Assembly (NCBI RefSeq): GCF_002943465.1
Contig: NZ_PTQY01000006.1
Span: forward strand, 1 to 64,000
Source: Rhodoferax sp. TS-BS-61-7
GTDB lineage: Bacteria; Pseudomonadota; Gammaproteobacteria; Burkholderiales; Burkholderiaceae_C
Direction: 5' to 3'
Length of the DNA stretch: 64,000 nucleotides
Below, piece by piece: positions 8,343-17,216 of the stretch. Every line of letters starts with the position of its first letter. The first letter of the stretch is position 1. The notes under the pieces are model-generated. The model was not told where the DNA came from. It made no database searches and saw only the letters and a list, made by a program, of their open reading frames with translations. The position numbers and the translations under genes are program-made.

Positions 8343-9167
8343 TTAGCTGGGGCGGTTATTGGGGCTTTCAAGCCACTGGCGCACGGCGGTTTGCAGCGCA
8401 TCGGCCTGGTCCAGCATGACCCAGTGCCCGCTGCGAAACCCCAGCGCCACGTTGACCGGGTTGCGGCCCAGCGTCTCCAGCCAGCGGGGCGAATGGAACA
8501 TAAAGGGCTTGTGTGTGCCATAGGCATAAAACACCGGGCATTGGGGGCGCACTGGCAGGGTGTGGCGCAGGCCGCCGGCGGCGCCCAGCCAGGCCATGGC
8601 GTAGGGCCGGTTCATGCGCCAGTGGATGGCCGCCGACGCCAGCGGGCAGCGCAGGATACGCGCCATGCGGCGGGTCATGCGGTCTGCCAGGCCTTCGCTG
8701 CCGAGCATGCCCAAGCCCCAGGCGGCAGCCAGCCAGAACTGGTAGCCCAGGATTTGCAGCTTCTGTTTGCCGCCTAGCGCGCGCAAATAGGCACCGCTGT
8801 TGTGGTCGCCAATGTCGATGCCCACGATGCGGGCCACCCGGTCGGGGTGGCGCATGGCCAGCTCGTAGCCGAACACGCAGCCCCAGTCGTGCAGCAGCAG
8901 CGTCACAGGCTGCTGCGGGCTCACCGTGTTCACAATGGCCAGCAACTGGGCGGTCATCTGCGCCAGCGTGCGGGCGGGCGAACTGGCGGGATCTTCAAAG
9001 CCCGGCAGCGTGAAACGCACACAGCGGTACTGCGGGGCCAGCGCGCCCACCATGCCGTCCCACAGGCGATGGGTGTCGGGCCAGCCGTGCAGCATCACCA
9101 CCGTGTGGCTGCCCCGGCCCTCCAGATAGACCTCGGTGTCGTTGACGTAAAAACTGTGTTGGGTCAT
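8343..9167 (-). CDS. Alpha/beta hydrolase, epoxide hydrolase/haloalkane dehalogenase-like
   Basis: A 274-residue alpha/beta hydrolase. HGWP (residues ~28-31) matches the HGxP oxyanion-hole motif, the nucleophile is the Asp in LLHDWGCVFG (~residue 98), and the His of SGHW near residue 255 would complete the triad. An Asp nucleophile with tryptophan next to it is typical of epoxide hydrolases and haloalkane dehalogenases rather than of serine esterases. The substrate cannot be predicted. It is probably cotranscribed with trxC. A repeat copy separates it from the M48 protease gene. Confidence 0.75.
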   Translation of the reverse strand: MTQHSFYVNDTEVYLEGRGSHTVVMLHGWPDTHRLWDGMVGALAPQYRCVRFTLPGFEDPASSPARTLAQMTAQLLAIVNTVSPQQPVTLLLHDWGCVFGYELAMRHPDRVARIVGIDIGDHNSGAYLRALGGKQKLQILGYQFWLAAAWGLGMLGSEGLADRMTRRMARILRCPLASAAIHWRMNRPYAMAWLGAAGGLRHTLPVRPQCPVFYAYGTHKPFMFHSPRWLETLGRNPVNVALGFRSGHWVMLDQADALQTAVRQWLESPNNRPS

Positions 9168-9175
9168 GAGTCTGC

Positions 9176-9215
9176 TATTAAAAATATAGCTGCTTGCGCA
9201 TGTTCTTATTGGGCT
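9176..9215 (-). repeat. Interspersed repeat, copy 3 (3' half, minus strand)
   Basis: On the minus strand this reads ATGCGCAAGCAGCTATATTT and then AATAGC, matching the 3' half of the repeat. The stop codon of the M48 protease gene (9206-9208) lies in its 5' part. It is one of only two clear minus-strand copies. Confidence 0.7.
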
Positions 9216-10303
9216 GCGGCCCGAAAGTAGGCAATACGGTCGGCGTCCGACGGGTGCGAGGCAAAGGCAATGCCGAGCCAGGAGGGGCTGTCTTCGTCGT
9301 CCGCGTTCTCGTCCTTGGCGTCTTCGCCGTCTTTGCCTTTGGTGGCCTTTTTCTGGCGCTCTTGCTCCAGGGCCTCAAACAAGGTGACCATGTGCAGGGG
9401 CGACAGGCCCGCGTCCTTGAGCACCTGCACCGCATGGGCATCGGCCTCGCGTTCGGCTTCGCGCGAGTAGTGGGCCTGGCCCAGCAGTGCCGGCACGGCG
9501 GCCAGCAGGGTACTGAAATCGCCCAGCACCACGGCACCCAGCGCCCCCAGTACGGTGGCCTGCACCAGCATGCGCAGGCCATGGCGTTGCTGCACATGGC
9601 CCAGTTCGTGCGCCAGCACGGCGGTCAGCACTTGCGTATCGGCGTTCACCAGCGCCACCATCTCGTCGGTCATGATGATGGTTCCACCCGGCAGGGCCAG
9701 GGCGTTGGGGCCGATCTTGCTTTGGCGAAACACCAGCTTCCAGGGGCGCTGGCTGGCCACGTCCTGGTGCACCACCGCATTGGCAAACGCCTGCGTGATG
9801 CGGGTTTGCTCGGCCAGCGGCAGTTTGCTGGGTTGCATCAAGGACTGGTCGATAGCTGCCAGTGTGCTCTCGCCCAGCGATTGTTCGATGCTGGGCGGCG
9901 TGGCTGCCACCACGGCACGCGCCAGCAGCGGCAGGCCCCAGAGCTGCAGTGCCACGGCCAATGTGGCCAGCACGGCCACACTGCCGGCCACCCAGCGCCA
10001 GCTTTGCTGCATCTTCACCACCAATGATTCGTGCTGGCCCTGGCTGTGTGCCCAGGCATCCCAGGCGGCACCATCTTCACACTGCACATGGCCACCGCCG
10101 GCCAGGTGGGCCAGGCGCAGGCCGTGGCGCGTGCGCTCGGGCCACTGCACCTGGTGGGTGGGCACCTGCAGGTCCACCCCCTCGCCCTGGATGTGCAGGC
10201 GGCGCTGCCGGCCTTCGCCATGCAGCCGCAGCGTTACGGGCTGGGCGCGGGCACTGCGGCCGTCAAAGTAGGTGGCGTGCAGCGGGCTGCCGGTGCCGTG
10301 CAC
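9206..10303 (-). CDS. M48 family membrane metalloprotease
   Basis: A 365-residue protein: about 95 soluble residues, one membrane helix near 100-125, then an M48 peptidase domain. The zinc site HELGH is at 232-236 and the third ligand is in the REAEREADAHA helix (~residue 280), as in HtpX/Ste24/BepA-type proteases. The N-terminal soluble part looks like a small beta domain of unknown role. The start is a GTG 3 bp after the stop of the YjgN-family gene, so the two form an operon. A YjgN/M48 pairing recurs in proteobacteria and suggests envelope protein quality control. Confidence 0.85.
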   Translation of the reverse strand: MHGTGSPLHATYFDGRSARAQPVTLRLHGEGRQRRLHIQGEGVDLQVPTHQVQWPERTRHGLRLAHLAGGGHVQCEDGAAWDAWAHSQGQHESLVVKMQQSWRWVAGSVAVLATLAVALQLWGLPLLARAVVAATPPSIEQSLGESTLAAIDQSLMQPSKLPLAEQTRITQAFANAVVHQDVASQRPWKLVFRQSKIGPNALALPGGTIIMTDEMVALVNADTQVLTAVLAHELGHVQQRHGLRMLVQATVLGALGAVVLGDFSTLLAAVPALLGQAHYSREAEREADAHAVQVLKDAGLSPLHMVTLFEALEQERQKKATKGKDGEDAKDENADDEDSPSWLGIAFASHPSDADRIAYFRAAAQ

Positions 10304-10306
10304 GGC

Positions 10307-11512
10307 TCAGAGCCCCACGTCCATGCCAAAGAAGTCGCCTGCGGCATCCCCCGCGGCATCGCCTTCCTGTGCTTGCACCTGTGAGACCAGCAGGTCCGGG
10401 TTGGCGCGCGATTTGATGCTCACGGCCTCCAGCCGCACACGCGTCAGCGCCACCGCGGCAAACGGCCAGTACAGGCCCAGGGTGATGATGATCAGGAACC
10501 AGTTTTTGAGGGTCACCCACAGCAGCGCACGAACGCGCAGGGTGCTCACAAAGCGCAGTTCGGTGTTGCCGGTTTTGGTCCACACCAGGTTTTGCAGGCG
10601 TGCAACGGCGTAGGGCTGCAGGCACACCAACACGGCCAGGGTGCCCAGCAGGATCGGTACGATGGCCGCGGCGATCATCCATACGCCGCGTTGCTGTCGC
10701 AGGCTGTCAAAACCATCCAGACCAAACACCAGCCCCACCACCACGGCAGCCGGCAAGGCGATGGCCAGCAGGCCCAAGCCCAACACCTTGAGTGCGAGCA
10801 CGTAAAACGAACCCACGGTAGCGCGGAAGGTGGTTTGCAGGTGGCCCAGGCTGTAGTGCTTGTGCTGGTATTGCTTCAGGTTCCACAGCAGCCACGGGGC
10901 GATGGCCAGCGTGGCAACCATGACCCCCAGGGCCAAAATGCCGTACCACATGGGCGGTGCGTTCCTGTCGTCCACAAACGCCAAGCCGCCCACGAGCACG
11001 AGGCCGGGCAGGAACAGCGGCAGCATGGCACGGTAGGCTCCGGCCAGGTTGCCCAGAAAACGGAAGCGCAGACCACGCCAGCTGGTGTTGGCCATGCGGA
11101 ACTGCATGGACGACTTGAACAGCGCCGGCCACAGCCCGGCCACCAGCACCAGGGCCACCAGGCCTGCGGTGTTGGAGAACTCGCCAGCCAGCGAGTACAG
11201 CGTGAACAAGATGCCCACCAGCGCATACCCCTTGAACATTTTTTTGGGGTCGCCATGGAAACCCAGGGGCTGGCCGCCGACCAGGGTGTTGCCCATGAAA
11301 TAACGCAGGCGCCGGGCCTTGGCCCAGGGGAAGTAGATGCCCAGCGTGACCAGCATGAGCAGCAGGTTCACGATCCAGATGCGGAAATACTCGCTGCCGG
11401 AGCCGGTGAAGGCGATGCCGATCTGGTTGGTGGATGGGGGCAGCTGCACCTGGGTGTCGGGTGCGTCCAGTGGGTCAGTTACGCCAGGCGTGCCAATGTC
11501 TGCATGTTGCAT
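10307..11512 (-). CDS. YjgN/DUF898 family membrane protein
   Basis: A 401-residue integral membrane protein of the DUF898 (E. coli YjgN) family with about ten hydrophobic segments. Conserved landmarks are YFRIWIVNLLL, TLGIYFPWAKARRLRYF and the C-terminal LWVTLKNWFLIIITLGLYWPFA, a second copy of the ITLG-Y-P motif. Function is unknown. It is the first gene of a pair with the M48 protease (3 bp gap), which makes it a likely partner in membrane maintenance. Confidence 0.85.
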   Translation of the reverse strand: MQHADIGTPGVTDPLDAPDTQVQLPPSTNQIGIAFTGSGSEYFRIWIVNLLLMLVTLGIYFPWAKARRLRYFMGNTLVGGQPLGFHGDPKKMFKGYALVGILFTLYSLAGEFSNTAGLVALVLVAGLWPALFKSSMQFRMANTSWRGLRFRFLGNLAGAYRAMLPLFLPGLVLVGGLAFVDDRNAPPMWYGILALGVMVATLAIAPWLLWNLKQYQHKHYSLGHLQTTFRATVGSFYVLALKVLGLGLLAIALPAAVVVGLVFGLDGFDSLRQQRGVWMIAAAIVPILLGTLAVLVCLQPYAVARLQNLVWTKTGNTELRFVSTLRVRALLWVTLKNWFLIIITLGLYWPFAAVALTRVRLEAVSIKSRANPDLLVSQVQAQEGDAAGDAAGDFFGMDVGL

Positions 11513-11592
11513 GCGGGGGATCCTCCTTGAAAGTGGGTGGGGCCTGTGGCCCTCTGTTTGTGGCCACGATCATATAGCGGCACCACCCGCGT

Positions 11593-12495
11593 TCAGGGTC
11601 TGGCGCGCAGTTCGGGCTCCAGGGTGTCCCACAGCGCACGGTCGGTCAGCGGGGTTTCTGCGCTCAGCTGGGGGTTGTTGATTCTGAAAACACGCCGCCC
11701 GCGCAGGTTCAGGTCGCTAAGGGTGGCTTTTTTGAAGGCCTGGTAACGCTTCTCGAACTGCCCGTTTTTCATCAACAGGCGCAGCCCCTCTTCGGCGCGC
11801 TGGGCCAGCCGCTCACCCTCGGCCGTGCGCGGAAAGAAGAAGTAACGTGGCAGCGGGTAATACAGCAGCAACTGGGGTTCAATGGCCAGCGCGGGGTAGG
11901 CTTGGCGGCCGCTGGCCAGCTCGTGGCTGATCTCGTTGACCCCGCGCGAGAACAGGTCGAAGCGGCCCGAATCCAGCATGGGCAGCAGCAGCTCGTAGGT
12001 GGGGGCGGTGACCACGGTGAACCCATTGGTCCGCAGGATTTCGGTGTCCACCCAGGTGGCGCCTTGGCCGATGGAGAGGGCCTGCAGCTGATCTAGTGTG
12101 CGCACCGTGTTGGTCTGCGCTTGTGTGCCGGCCTTGATGAGAAAAAGACGGTAGCCCGTTAGCCCCTTGTCCAGGGGAATGCGGATCGGGCGCAGCGTAT
12201 TTTCACGGGTGATGCTGGTGGTGCGGGCCATCACGCTGATGTCGGTGGCGGCGGTTAGCAGTAGCTCGGCCCGCCCTGCATTCATAACCTTGGGGCTGGG
12301 CTGCAGTTCATAACTGCCCCACTGGGGCCTGGTCGCATCCAGCGCGGCCTGCAGCAGTTCCCAGTAGTAGTTCAGGCGGACATCGGACCCGCTCTCTGGG
12401 GGCGGGTAGATATAACGCATGGCCTGGGCCTGCCCTAACAAGGGCCAGAGCGCTAGCAAGAGCGTGGCAAACAGTTGTCGCAACGACGGAATCAT
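11593..12495 (-). CDS. Orphan periplasmic solute-binding protein (SBP_bac_3-like), paralogue A
   Basis: A 300-residue exported protein with a signal peptide ending near AQA (residues ~22-25). The body resembles family-3 amino-acid-binding folds, with RIPLDKGLTGYRLFLI in the middle and a hinge region around SGRFDLFSRG. No ABC permease or ATPase is nearby. It is clearly related to the protein at 51122-52000 (shared IPxDKGLxGYR, DTDIL/DTEIL, GRFDxFxR, YYFF and NLRGR segments). Such transporter-less proteins may act as extracellular sensors; the ligand is unknown. Confidence 0.7.
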   Translation of the reverse strand: MIPSLRQLFATLLLALWPLLGQAQAMRYIYPPPESGSDVRLNYYWELLQAALDATRPQWGSYELQPSPKVMNAGRAELLLTAATDISVMARTTSITRENTLRPIRIPLDKGLTGYRLFLIKAGTQAQTNTVRTLDQLQALSIGQGATWVDTEILRTNGFTVVTAPTYELLLPMLDSGRFDLFSRGVNEISHELASGRQAYPALAIEPQLLLYYPLPRYFFFPRTAEGERLAQRAEEGLRLLMKNGQFEKRYQAFKKATLSDLNLRGRRVFRINNPQLSAETPLTDRALWDTLEPELRARP

Positions 12496-12549
12496 GGGGG
12501 CCTTGTGTGCCTTTTGCGCCCCAGTGTAGTCCGCTTGTGTGACAGTGGT

Positions 12550-13734
12550 TCAGCGTGCAAAAGCCTTGCGGGAGCCGTCTTCAAACAGTTGATCGTCCGC
12601 GGTTGGTTTGCCGCTTTCGTCCCAGGTGCGCAGACGGTTGGGCTTGCCCTGGGCGTCAAAGTGCTCTTCCTGCGCGAGCTTGCCGTTCTCGTAATAGAGT
12701 TTGTGCACCCCCACGCTGCGTTGGCCGTAGCGGCCCTCCAGCGCAAAGCGGCCTTCGCTGGCCAACAGGCCTTTGTCGTTGAAGCGCTGCTGGTCCAGCA
12801 GTTCGGTCTCGCCGTCCAGCGTGTAGGTTTCCTTGTTTTGCGGCTGGCCGTTCAGGTAGAAGCGGGCGTCTGTGCTCAGGCGGTTGCGTTTGCGCCCGCC
12901 CACCTCGGTCAGGGTGTAGCGGCGCTCGCGCACCAGGCTGCCGCTGGCGTGGTATTCCGATTCGCGCACCAGCATGGCGGGCTTCTCGGCTTCGTTCCAA
13001 ACCTTCTCGCGGCGCTTGTTGCCATCTTCAGCAAAAAAGCGCTCGGTGCGCTGGCTGCCTTGGCGTTCCATCTCTTCCTGGGGTTTGCCGTTGTCCATCA
13101 GCACGGCCTGCTTTTGCACCACACCGGCCAGCAGGGTTTGGGTGCCGCGCAGCTTGCCGCTGCTGCTGTAGGTGGACACTGTGCTGGCGCTGCCGCCAAA
13201 ACCGCACAGCGCTGCATCGTCCACCTGCGGGGCCAGCAGTGGCTTGGGGCCGCAGCGCAGGCTGGCCAGTTGTTTGCCCGGTGTGAACTGGGCGCTGGCG
13301 CCCTCACGTTCGTTATCACCCACCCATTCCACCGCCTTGGGGCTGCCATCCTCGTACCAGCTGCGGCGCAGGCCGCGTGTATTGCCCTTCACATTGGTGA
13401 ACTCCAGCACCAACTGGCCGTTAGGCGCCCACTCGCGCTCCAGGCCTTCGTGTGGGCCGTTGGCGGTGATGGTGAACTCCTTGGCCAGTTTGCCGTTGCG
13501 GAAATAGCGTGACAGGCCCACCGAGTCGCCGTTGCGCAGTTCGTACTCGCGCTCCAGCAGGCCGCTGTCGCGGTCTTTGCAGCGCACCATGCCGCTCTTG
13601 CCTGCGGTTTCGGCGCCGTTGTTGGTGTTGATGGACTTGCCGTTGAGTTCGCAGTCCTGCACGGCCAGGGCGCCGGCAGCACTGCCCAGCAGGGCGGCGC
13701 CCAGGGCCAGGCGCCAAGAGAGGGGTGTGGTCAT
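12550..13734 (-). CDS. Exported MORN/YwqK-like repeat protein
   Basis: A 394-residue protein with an N-terminal signal peptide (to about ALA, residue 24) and many short repeats of the form YxNGKLxxEExF (YFRNGKLAKEF, WAPNGQLVLEF, YYENGKLAQEEHF). This is the pattern of MORN-2/YwqK-family repeats, which build an extended beta-sheet. Periplasmic or surface location is likely. Despite the family name YwqK antitoxin, no toxin gene is beside it. Function is unknown. Confidence 0.65.
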   Translation of the reverse strand: MTTPLSWRLALGAALLGSAAGALAVQDCELNGKSINTNNGAETAGKSGMVRCKDRDSGLLEREYELRNGDSVGLSRYFRNGKLAKEFTITANGPHEGLEREWAPNGQLVLEFTNVKGNTRGLRRSWYEDGSPKAVEWVGDNEREGASAQFTPGKQLASLRCGPKPLLAPQVDDAALCGFGGSASTVSTYSSSGKLRGTQTLLAGVVQKQAVLMDNGKPQEEMERQGSQRTERFFAEDGNKRREKVWNEAEKPAMLVRESEYHASGSLVRERRYTLTEVGGRKRNRLSTDARFYLNGQPQNKETYTLDGETELLDQQRFNDKGLLASEGRFALEGRYGQRSVGVHKLYYENGKLAQEEHFDAQGKPNRLRTWDESGKPTADDQLFEDGSRKAFAR

Positions 13735-13746
13735 AAATTATTGGCA

Positions 13747-13805
13747 AAAAGTGTTACTAGCCCGCACTGTGTATGCGCGAGAAGCTATACAAACCATAGC
13801 AAATT
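13747..13805 (+). repeat. Interspersed ~60-bp repeat, copy 4
   Basis: A diverged copy reading ACTAGCCC ... TATGCGCGAGAAGCTATACA ... CATAGCAAATTT. It lies in the divergent gap between the MORN-like gene and uspA-like gene, upstream of the FNR-type site. Confidence 0.75.
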
Positions 13806-13835
13806 TGCGACCCGGAATTTGCATCTTGGCCGCGC

Positions 13836-13849
13836 CTGATCTATATCAA
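13836..13849 (+). promoter_or_regulatory. FNR/ANR-type box upstream of universal stress gene
   Basis: CTGATCTATATCAA matches the FNR/ANR consensus TTGAT-N4-ATCAA at nine of ten positions. It is centred about 68 bp before the ATG at 13911, so a class II position near -41.5 would give a 5' leader of roughly 27 bases. Anaerobic activation is inferred. Confidence 0.6.
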
Positions 13850-13910
13850 TGACTGTAGCGCAGCCCACGCGCAGCATGGAGGCTGGTTCACTTCCGAAGG
13901 CGAGGTTTAT

Positions 13911-14351
13911 ATGTTCAAACACATTCTTCTGGCCACCGATGGTTCCACCGCGTCGGCCCACGCGGGCAGCTTGGCGGTGGGCCTGGCGCGTGCCCATGGC
14001 ACCCGCCTCACCGCGGTGTATGTGTCCGACCCCTACCCCTACCTGGGCGTGGGCGAAGCCAACCCCATGGGGTACCAGGCCTATGCAGCCGCGGCGCAGG
14101 AACTGGCCGCCCAGGCCCATGCGCAGGCGGACGCCCTGTGCCGCGTAGGCGGCCCGGTGGTGGCCATGCAGGCCAAGCTGCTGGAGGGGGTGACCGCGGC
14201 CAGCGGCATTGTGCAGGCGGCGGCCGAGGTGGGGGCGGACCTGATTGTGCTGGGATCCCACGGCAGAACCGGTATCGTTCGGCTGATGCTGGGCAGCGTG
14301 GCCACCAAGGTGGTGGCCGAAAGCCCCGTGCCGGTGCTGGTGACGCGATAA
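13911..14351 (+). CDS. Universal stress protein, UspA family (ATP-binding type)
   Basis: A 146-residue single-domain Usp. The C-terminal GSHGRTGIVRLMLGSVAT has the Gx2Gx9G(S/T) nucleotide-binding pattern, so this is the ATP-binding class (MJ0577-like). The N-terminus MFKHILLATDGS is standard. An FNR-type box 62 bp upstream suggests induction under low oxygen, as known for several Pseudomonas Usp proteins under ANR. It is followed 63 bp later by mtfA on the same strand. Confidence 0.9.
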   Translation: MFKHILLATDGSTASAHAGSLAVGLARAHGTRLTAVYVSDPYPYLGVGEANPMGYQAYAAAAQELAAQAHAQADALCRVGGPVVAMQAKLLEGVTAASGIVQAAAEVGADLIVLGSHGRTGIVRLMLGSVATKVVAESPVPVLVTR

Positions 14352-14414
14352 GGGCCTGAGCGGATGGCTTGAAAAAGGCCACGCGGCCTCCAGCTACGGC
14401 GTTCCTGCAACGCT

Positions 14415-15263
14415 TTGAATCGGAGCCCTGTGGCCTTTGTTGTGTTTTGCCTGGCTGCGGCCGGGTTGTTGGCCTGGCTGCTGGGCTACCCCTGGTGGCA
14501 GCGCGTGCAGCGCCGCCGGCTGCAGGCGCAGCCCTTTCCCAAACACTGGCGCACCCTGTTGCGCCGCCGCGTGCCGCTGGTGGCGCGCCTGCCGGCCGAC
14601 TTGCAACTGCAGCTCAAGCAACACATGCAGGTGTTTGTGGCCGAGAAAACCTTTATTGGCTGCGCCGGCCTGCAGGTGACCGAAGAGATGCGTGTGGTGG
14701 TGGCCGCCCAGGCCTGCCTGCTGCTGCTCAACCGGCCCGACGCGGCGGCGTACTTCCCCAAAGTGCGGCAAATCCTCATGTACCCCGGCGCCTTTGTGGT
14801 GAATCGCCGTCACACCGATGCCGCTGGCGTGCAGCAGGAGCAGCGCGAGGCGCTGGCCGGCGAATCCTGGGGTGAGGGGCAGGTAATTTTGTCGTGGCAG
14901 GACACGCTGGACGGTGCCGCCACGCCCGACGACGGCCGCAACGTGGTGATCCACGAATTTGCCCACCAGCTGGACCAGGAAAACGGCCGCGCCGTGGGTG
15001 CGCCCTTGCCGGTGCTGGGCGATGTGGGCTACAACGCCGCCCGCTGGCAGCGGGTGTTTGCAGAGGCCTACGAACATTTGCGCCAGCAGGTTTTTATGGG
15101 GGAGCAGGGCCTGCTCAACCACTATGGGGCGCAAGACCCGGCCGAGTTTTTTGCGGTGGTGGTGGAGGTGTTTTTTGAGCAGGGCCCCGCGCTGGCGGCC
15201 GAGTACCCGGCGGTGTATGCCGAGCTGCGGGGCTTTTTCAGGGTCGACCCGGCGGGTTGGTGA
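14415..15263 (+). CDS. mtfA: MtfA-type zinc peptidase (M90)
   Basis: A 282-residue M90-family protein. The zinc motif HEFAH is at residues 180-184, and a downstream Glu in the EFFAVVVEVFF helix (~residue 250) is the likely third ligand. E. coli MtfA binds the repressor Mlc and has aminopeptidase activity; it is cytosolic, whereas this protein has a hydrophobic N-terminal helix (residues ~7-24), so membrane attachment is possible. The predicted TTG start at 14415 keeps the N-terminal helix; a GTG at 14430 is an alternative. Confidence 0.85.
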   Translation: MNRSPVAFVVFCLAAAGLLAWLLGYPWWQRVQRRRLQAQPFPKHWRTLLRRRVPLVARLPADLQLQLKQHMQVFVAEKTFIGCAGLQVTEEMRVVVAAQACLLLLNRPDAAAYFPKVRQILMYPGAFVVNRRHTDAAGVQQEQREALAGESWGEGQVILSWQDTLDGAATPDDGRNVVIHEFAHQLDQENGRAVGAPLPVLGDVGYNAARWQRVFAEAYEHLRQQVFMGEQGLLNHYGAQDPAEFFAVVVEVFFEQGPALAAEYPAVYAELRGFFRVDPAGW

Positions 15264-15299
15264 ACCCCGCGGGCAGGGGCGCGGCACAATGCTTGCTCC

Positions 15300-15923
15300 A
15301 TGCCCGATATGAATACCCTCACCACCCCGGTGCACACCCACACGCTGTTTGAAGACGCGCAGGCCATCTTTACCGGCACGCTGTTTGTCAGCTTGGCGCT
15401 GATCCTGTTTGCGCAGGCGGGGCTGCTTACCGGGGGCACGGCCGGTGTGGCCTTTGTGCTGCACTACGCCACGGGCGTGAGCCTGGGCAAGCTGTTTTTC
15501 CTCATCAACCTGCCGTTTTACTGGTTTGCCTGGCGCCGCATGGGGCGCGAGTTCACGCTCAAGACCTTTGTCGCCATCACGTTTCTGTCGGCCATGGCGG
15601 AGTGGTCGCCGCGGCTGTTTGCCATTGATCGGTTGCACCCGGCCTATGCCGCGGTGTTGGGCGGCTTGCTGCTGGGCTCGGGTTGTCTGTTTCTGGCGCG
15701 GCACCGCGCCAGCCTGGGCGGGGCCACCATCGTGTCGCTGTACCTGCAGCAGTCGCGCGGCTGGCGCGCCGGGGTGGTGCAGATGGGCATGGACTGCACC
15801 ATCGTGCTGCTGGCCCTGACCGTGGTGGACCCGGTGCGGGTGGCCTATTCGGTGCTGGCCGCGGTGGTGATGAACCTGTTTATTGCCATCAACCACCGGC
15901 CCGGGCGTTATGCGGTGCTATAG
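15300..15923 (+). CDS. YitT/DUF161 family membrane protein
   Basis: A 207-residue inner-membrane protein with five to six hydrophobic helices and the GLLTGGTAGVAFVLHY segment typical of the YitT family. The DUF2179 cytoplasmic domain found in Bacillus YitT is absent, giving the short form common in proteobacteria. Function is unknown. It begins 36 bp after mtfA on the same strand and is convergent with the dipeptidase gene. Confidence 0.8.
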   Translation: MPDMNTLTTPVHTHTLFEDAQAIFTGTLFVSLALILFAQAGLLTGGTAGVAFVLHYATGVSLGKLFFLINLPFYWFAWRRMGREFTLKTFVAITFLSAMAEWSPRLFAIDRLHPAYAAVLGGLLLGSGCLFLARHRASLGGATIVSLYLQQSRGWRAGVVQMGMDCTIVLLALTVVDPVRVAYSVLAAVVMNLFIAINHRPGRYAVL

Positions 15924-15952
15924 CGATGCTGTAGCGCCGGGACGCATTTGCT

Positions 15953-17119
15953 TCACTTGGCAGGCAACTGGGCCTGTAGCAGGCGCAGCACATTGCCGCC
16001 CATGATGGCGGCCACATCCCCTTCCGAGAAACCCGCCTCCAGCAGGCCCTGGGTGAGGTGCACCAGGCCCGTGGTGTCAAAGGCGGTTTGGGTGGCACCG
16101 TCAAAGTCCGAGCCCAAGGCCACGTGTTTCACACCCACCAGGTTCGCCGTGTAACGCATGGCCTTGATGATGGACGCCGTGTCCAGCCCACACACCGCGC
16201 CTTCAAAGTAGCCAATGCCCATCACACCGCCGGTGGCGGCAATGGCCTGGATGTGGCGGTCGCTCAGGTTGCGCGGGCCGGGGCAGGTGCCCTGCACGCC
16301 GGTGTGCGACACCAGCACCGGGCGTTTGGTCATGGCCAGCACGTCGTCCACCACCTGGGGGGAGGCATGGGCCAAGTCCACCAGCACGCTTTTCTCTTGC
16401 AGCTTGGCCACCACCTGTTTGCCAAAGGGTGTGAGTCCGCCTTTCTTTAGTCCGTGGGCCGAGCCGCCGAGTTCGTTGTCGAAGAAGTGCGTCAGGCCCA
16501 TGATGCGAAAACCCGCATCAAACAACCTGTCCACGTTCTCCAGCCTGCCCTCCAGGGGATGCAGGCCTTCGGTGGCCAGCAGCGCGATGAGCTTGCCACC
16601 GGCGGGCGGTTGGCCCTGGGTCAGCGCGGCCAGCTCGGCCTGGCTGCGCACGATCTGCATGGCGCCGGCGCTGCCTTCGGCCGCGTGGTGCAACTTCTGG
16701 CTCTGGTGCAAGGCGCGCGCCAGCAGGCTGTTCCAGGTGGCCACGGGCCAGCGCTGGGCCATCACCAGGGCGGTGAGGGTGTCGCTGTCGGCGCCGTTGC
16801 GCTCGAAGTTCAGGCCTTTGGGGCTTTTGGTCACGGTGCTGAAGACCTGCAGGCTCACCTTGCCCTCCTGCAGGCGGGGCAGATCGGTGTGGCCGTAGTC
16901 GTAGCGCTGGAGCAGGTCACGCGACCACAGCAATGCGTCGTCGTGCAGGTCGGCAATAAACAGGATGGGGTGCAGGGCGGTGGCACGGGCGCTGGCCGTG
17001 TGCGGGCCGGCCAGGGCCACGCGGTTCATGCGCTGGTCCACGATGCGGGGCAGGGTAAAAAACACCCCCAAGCCCAGCGCAGCCACCACGGCGATTGTTA
17101 TGCCTATCTTGCGTCGCAT
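15953..17119 (-). CDS. Membrane dipeptidase, M19 family
   Basis: A 388-residue renal-dipeptidase-like metallohydrolase. An N-terminal signal anchor (residues ~5-22) is followed by the TIM-barrel metal sites: DLHDD (~residue 58-62), a bridging Glu in ATEG, HFFDN, and SHTGV (~residue 280). LGSDFDG near residue 335 is the family signature. It should cleave dipeptides in the periplasm. The ATG at 17119 follows a GGGGAGA site; the longer frame from 17260 runs through a repeat copy and is not credible. Confidence 0.88.
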   Translation of the reverse strand: MRRKIGITIAVVAALGLGVFFTLPRIVDQRMNRVALAGPHTASARATALHPILFIADLHDDALLWSRDLLQRYDYGHTDLPRLQEGKVSLQVFSTVTKSPKGLNFERNGADSDTLTALVMAQRWPVATWNSLLARALHQSQKLHHAAEGSAGAMQIVRSQAELAALTQGQPPAGGKLIALLATEGLHPLEGRLENVDRLFDAGFRIMGLTHFFDNELGGSAHGLKKGGLTPFGKQVVAKLQEKSVLVDLAHASPQVVDDVLAMTKRPVLVSHTGVQGTCPGPRNLSDRHIQAIAATGGVMGIGYFEGAVCGLDTASIIKAMRYTANLVGVKHVALGSDFDGATQTAFDTTGLVHLTQGLLEAGFSEGDVAAIMGGNVLRLLQAQLPAK

Positions 17120-17145
17120 GTTGTCTCCCCAAAATCCAAACAAAA

Positions 17146-17201
17146 AGGGGCCTAAGCCCCCGTGGATTATGCGCAAACAGCTAGCAAAAACATAGCAAAT
17201 T
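17146..17201 (+). repeat. Interspersed ~60-bp repeat, copy 5
   Basis: Reads GGGGCCTAAGCCCCCGTGGA ... TATGCGCAAACAGCTAGCAA ... CATAGCAAAT. It lies between the DsbG-like gene and the dipeptidase gene, both on the minus strand. Confidence 0.85.
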
Positions 17202-17216
17202 AGCGCCTCTCGGGGT

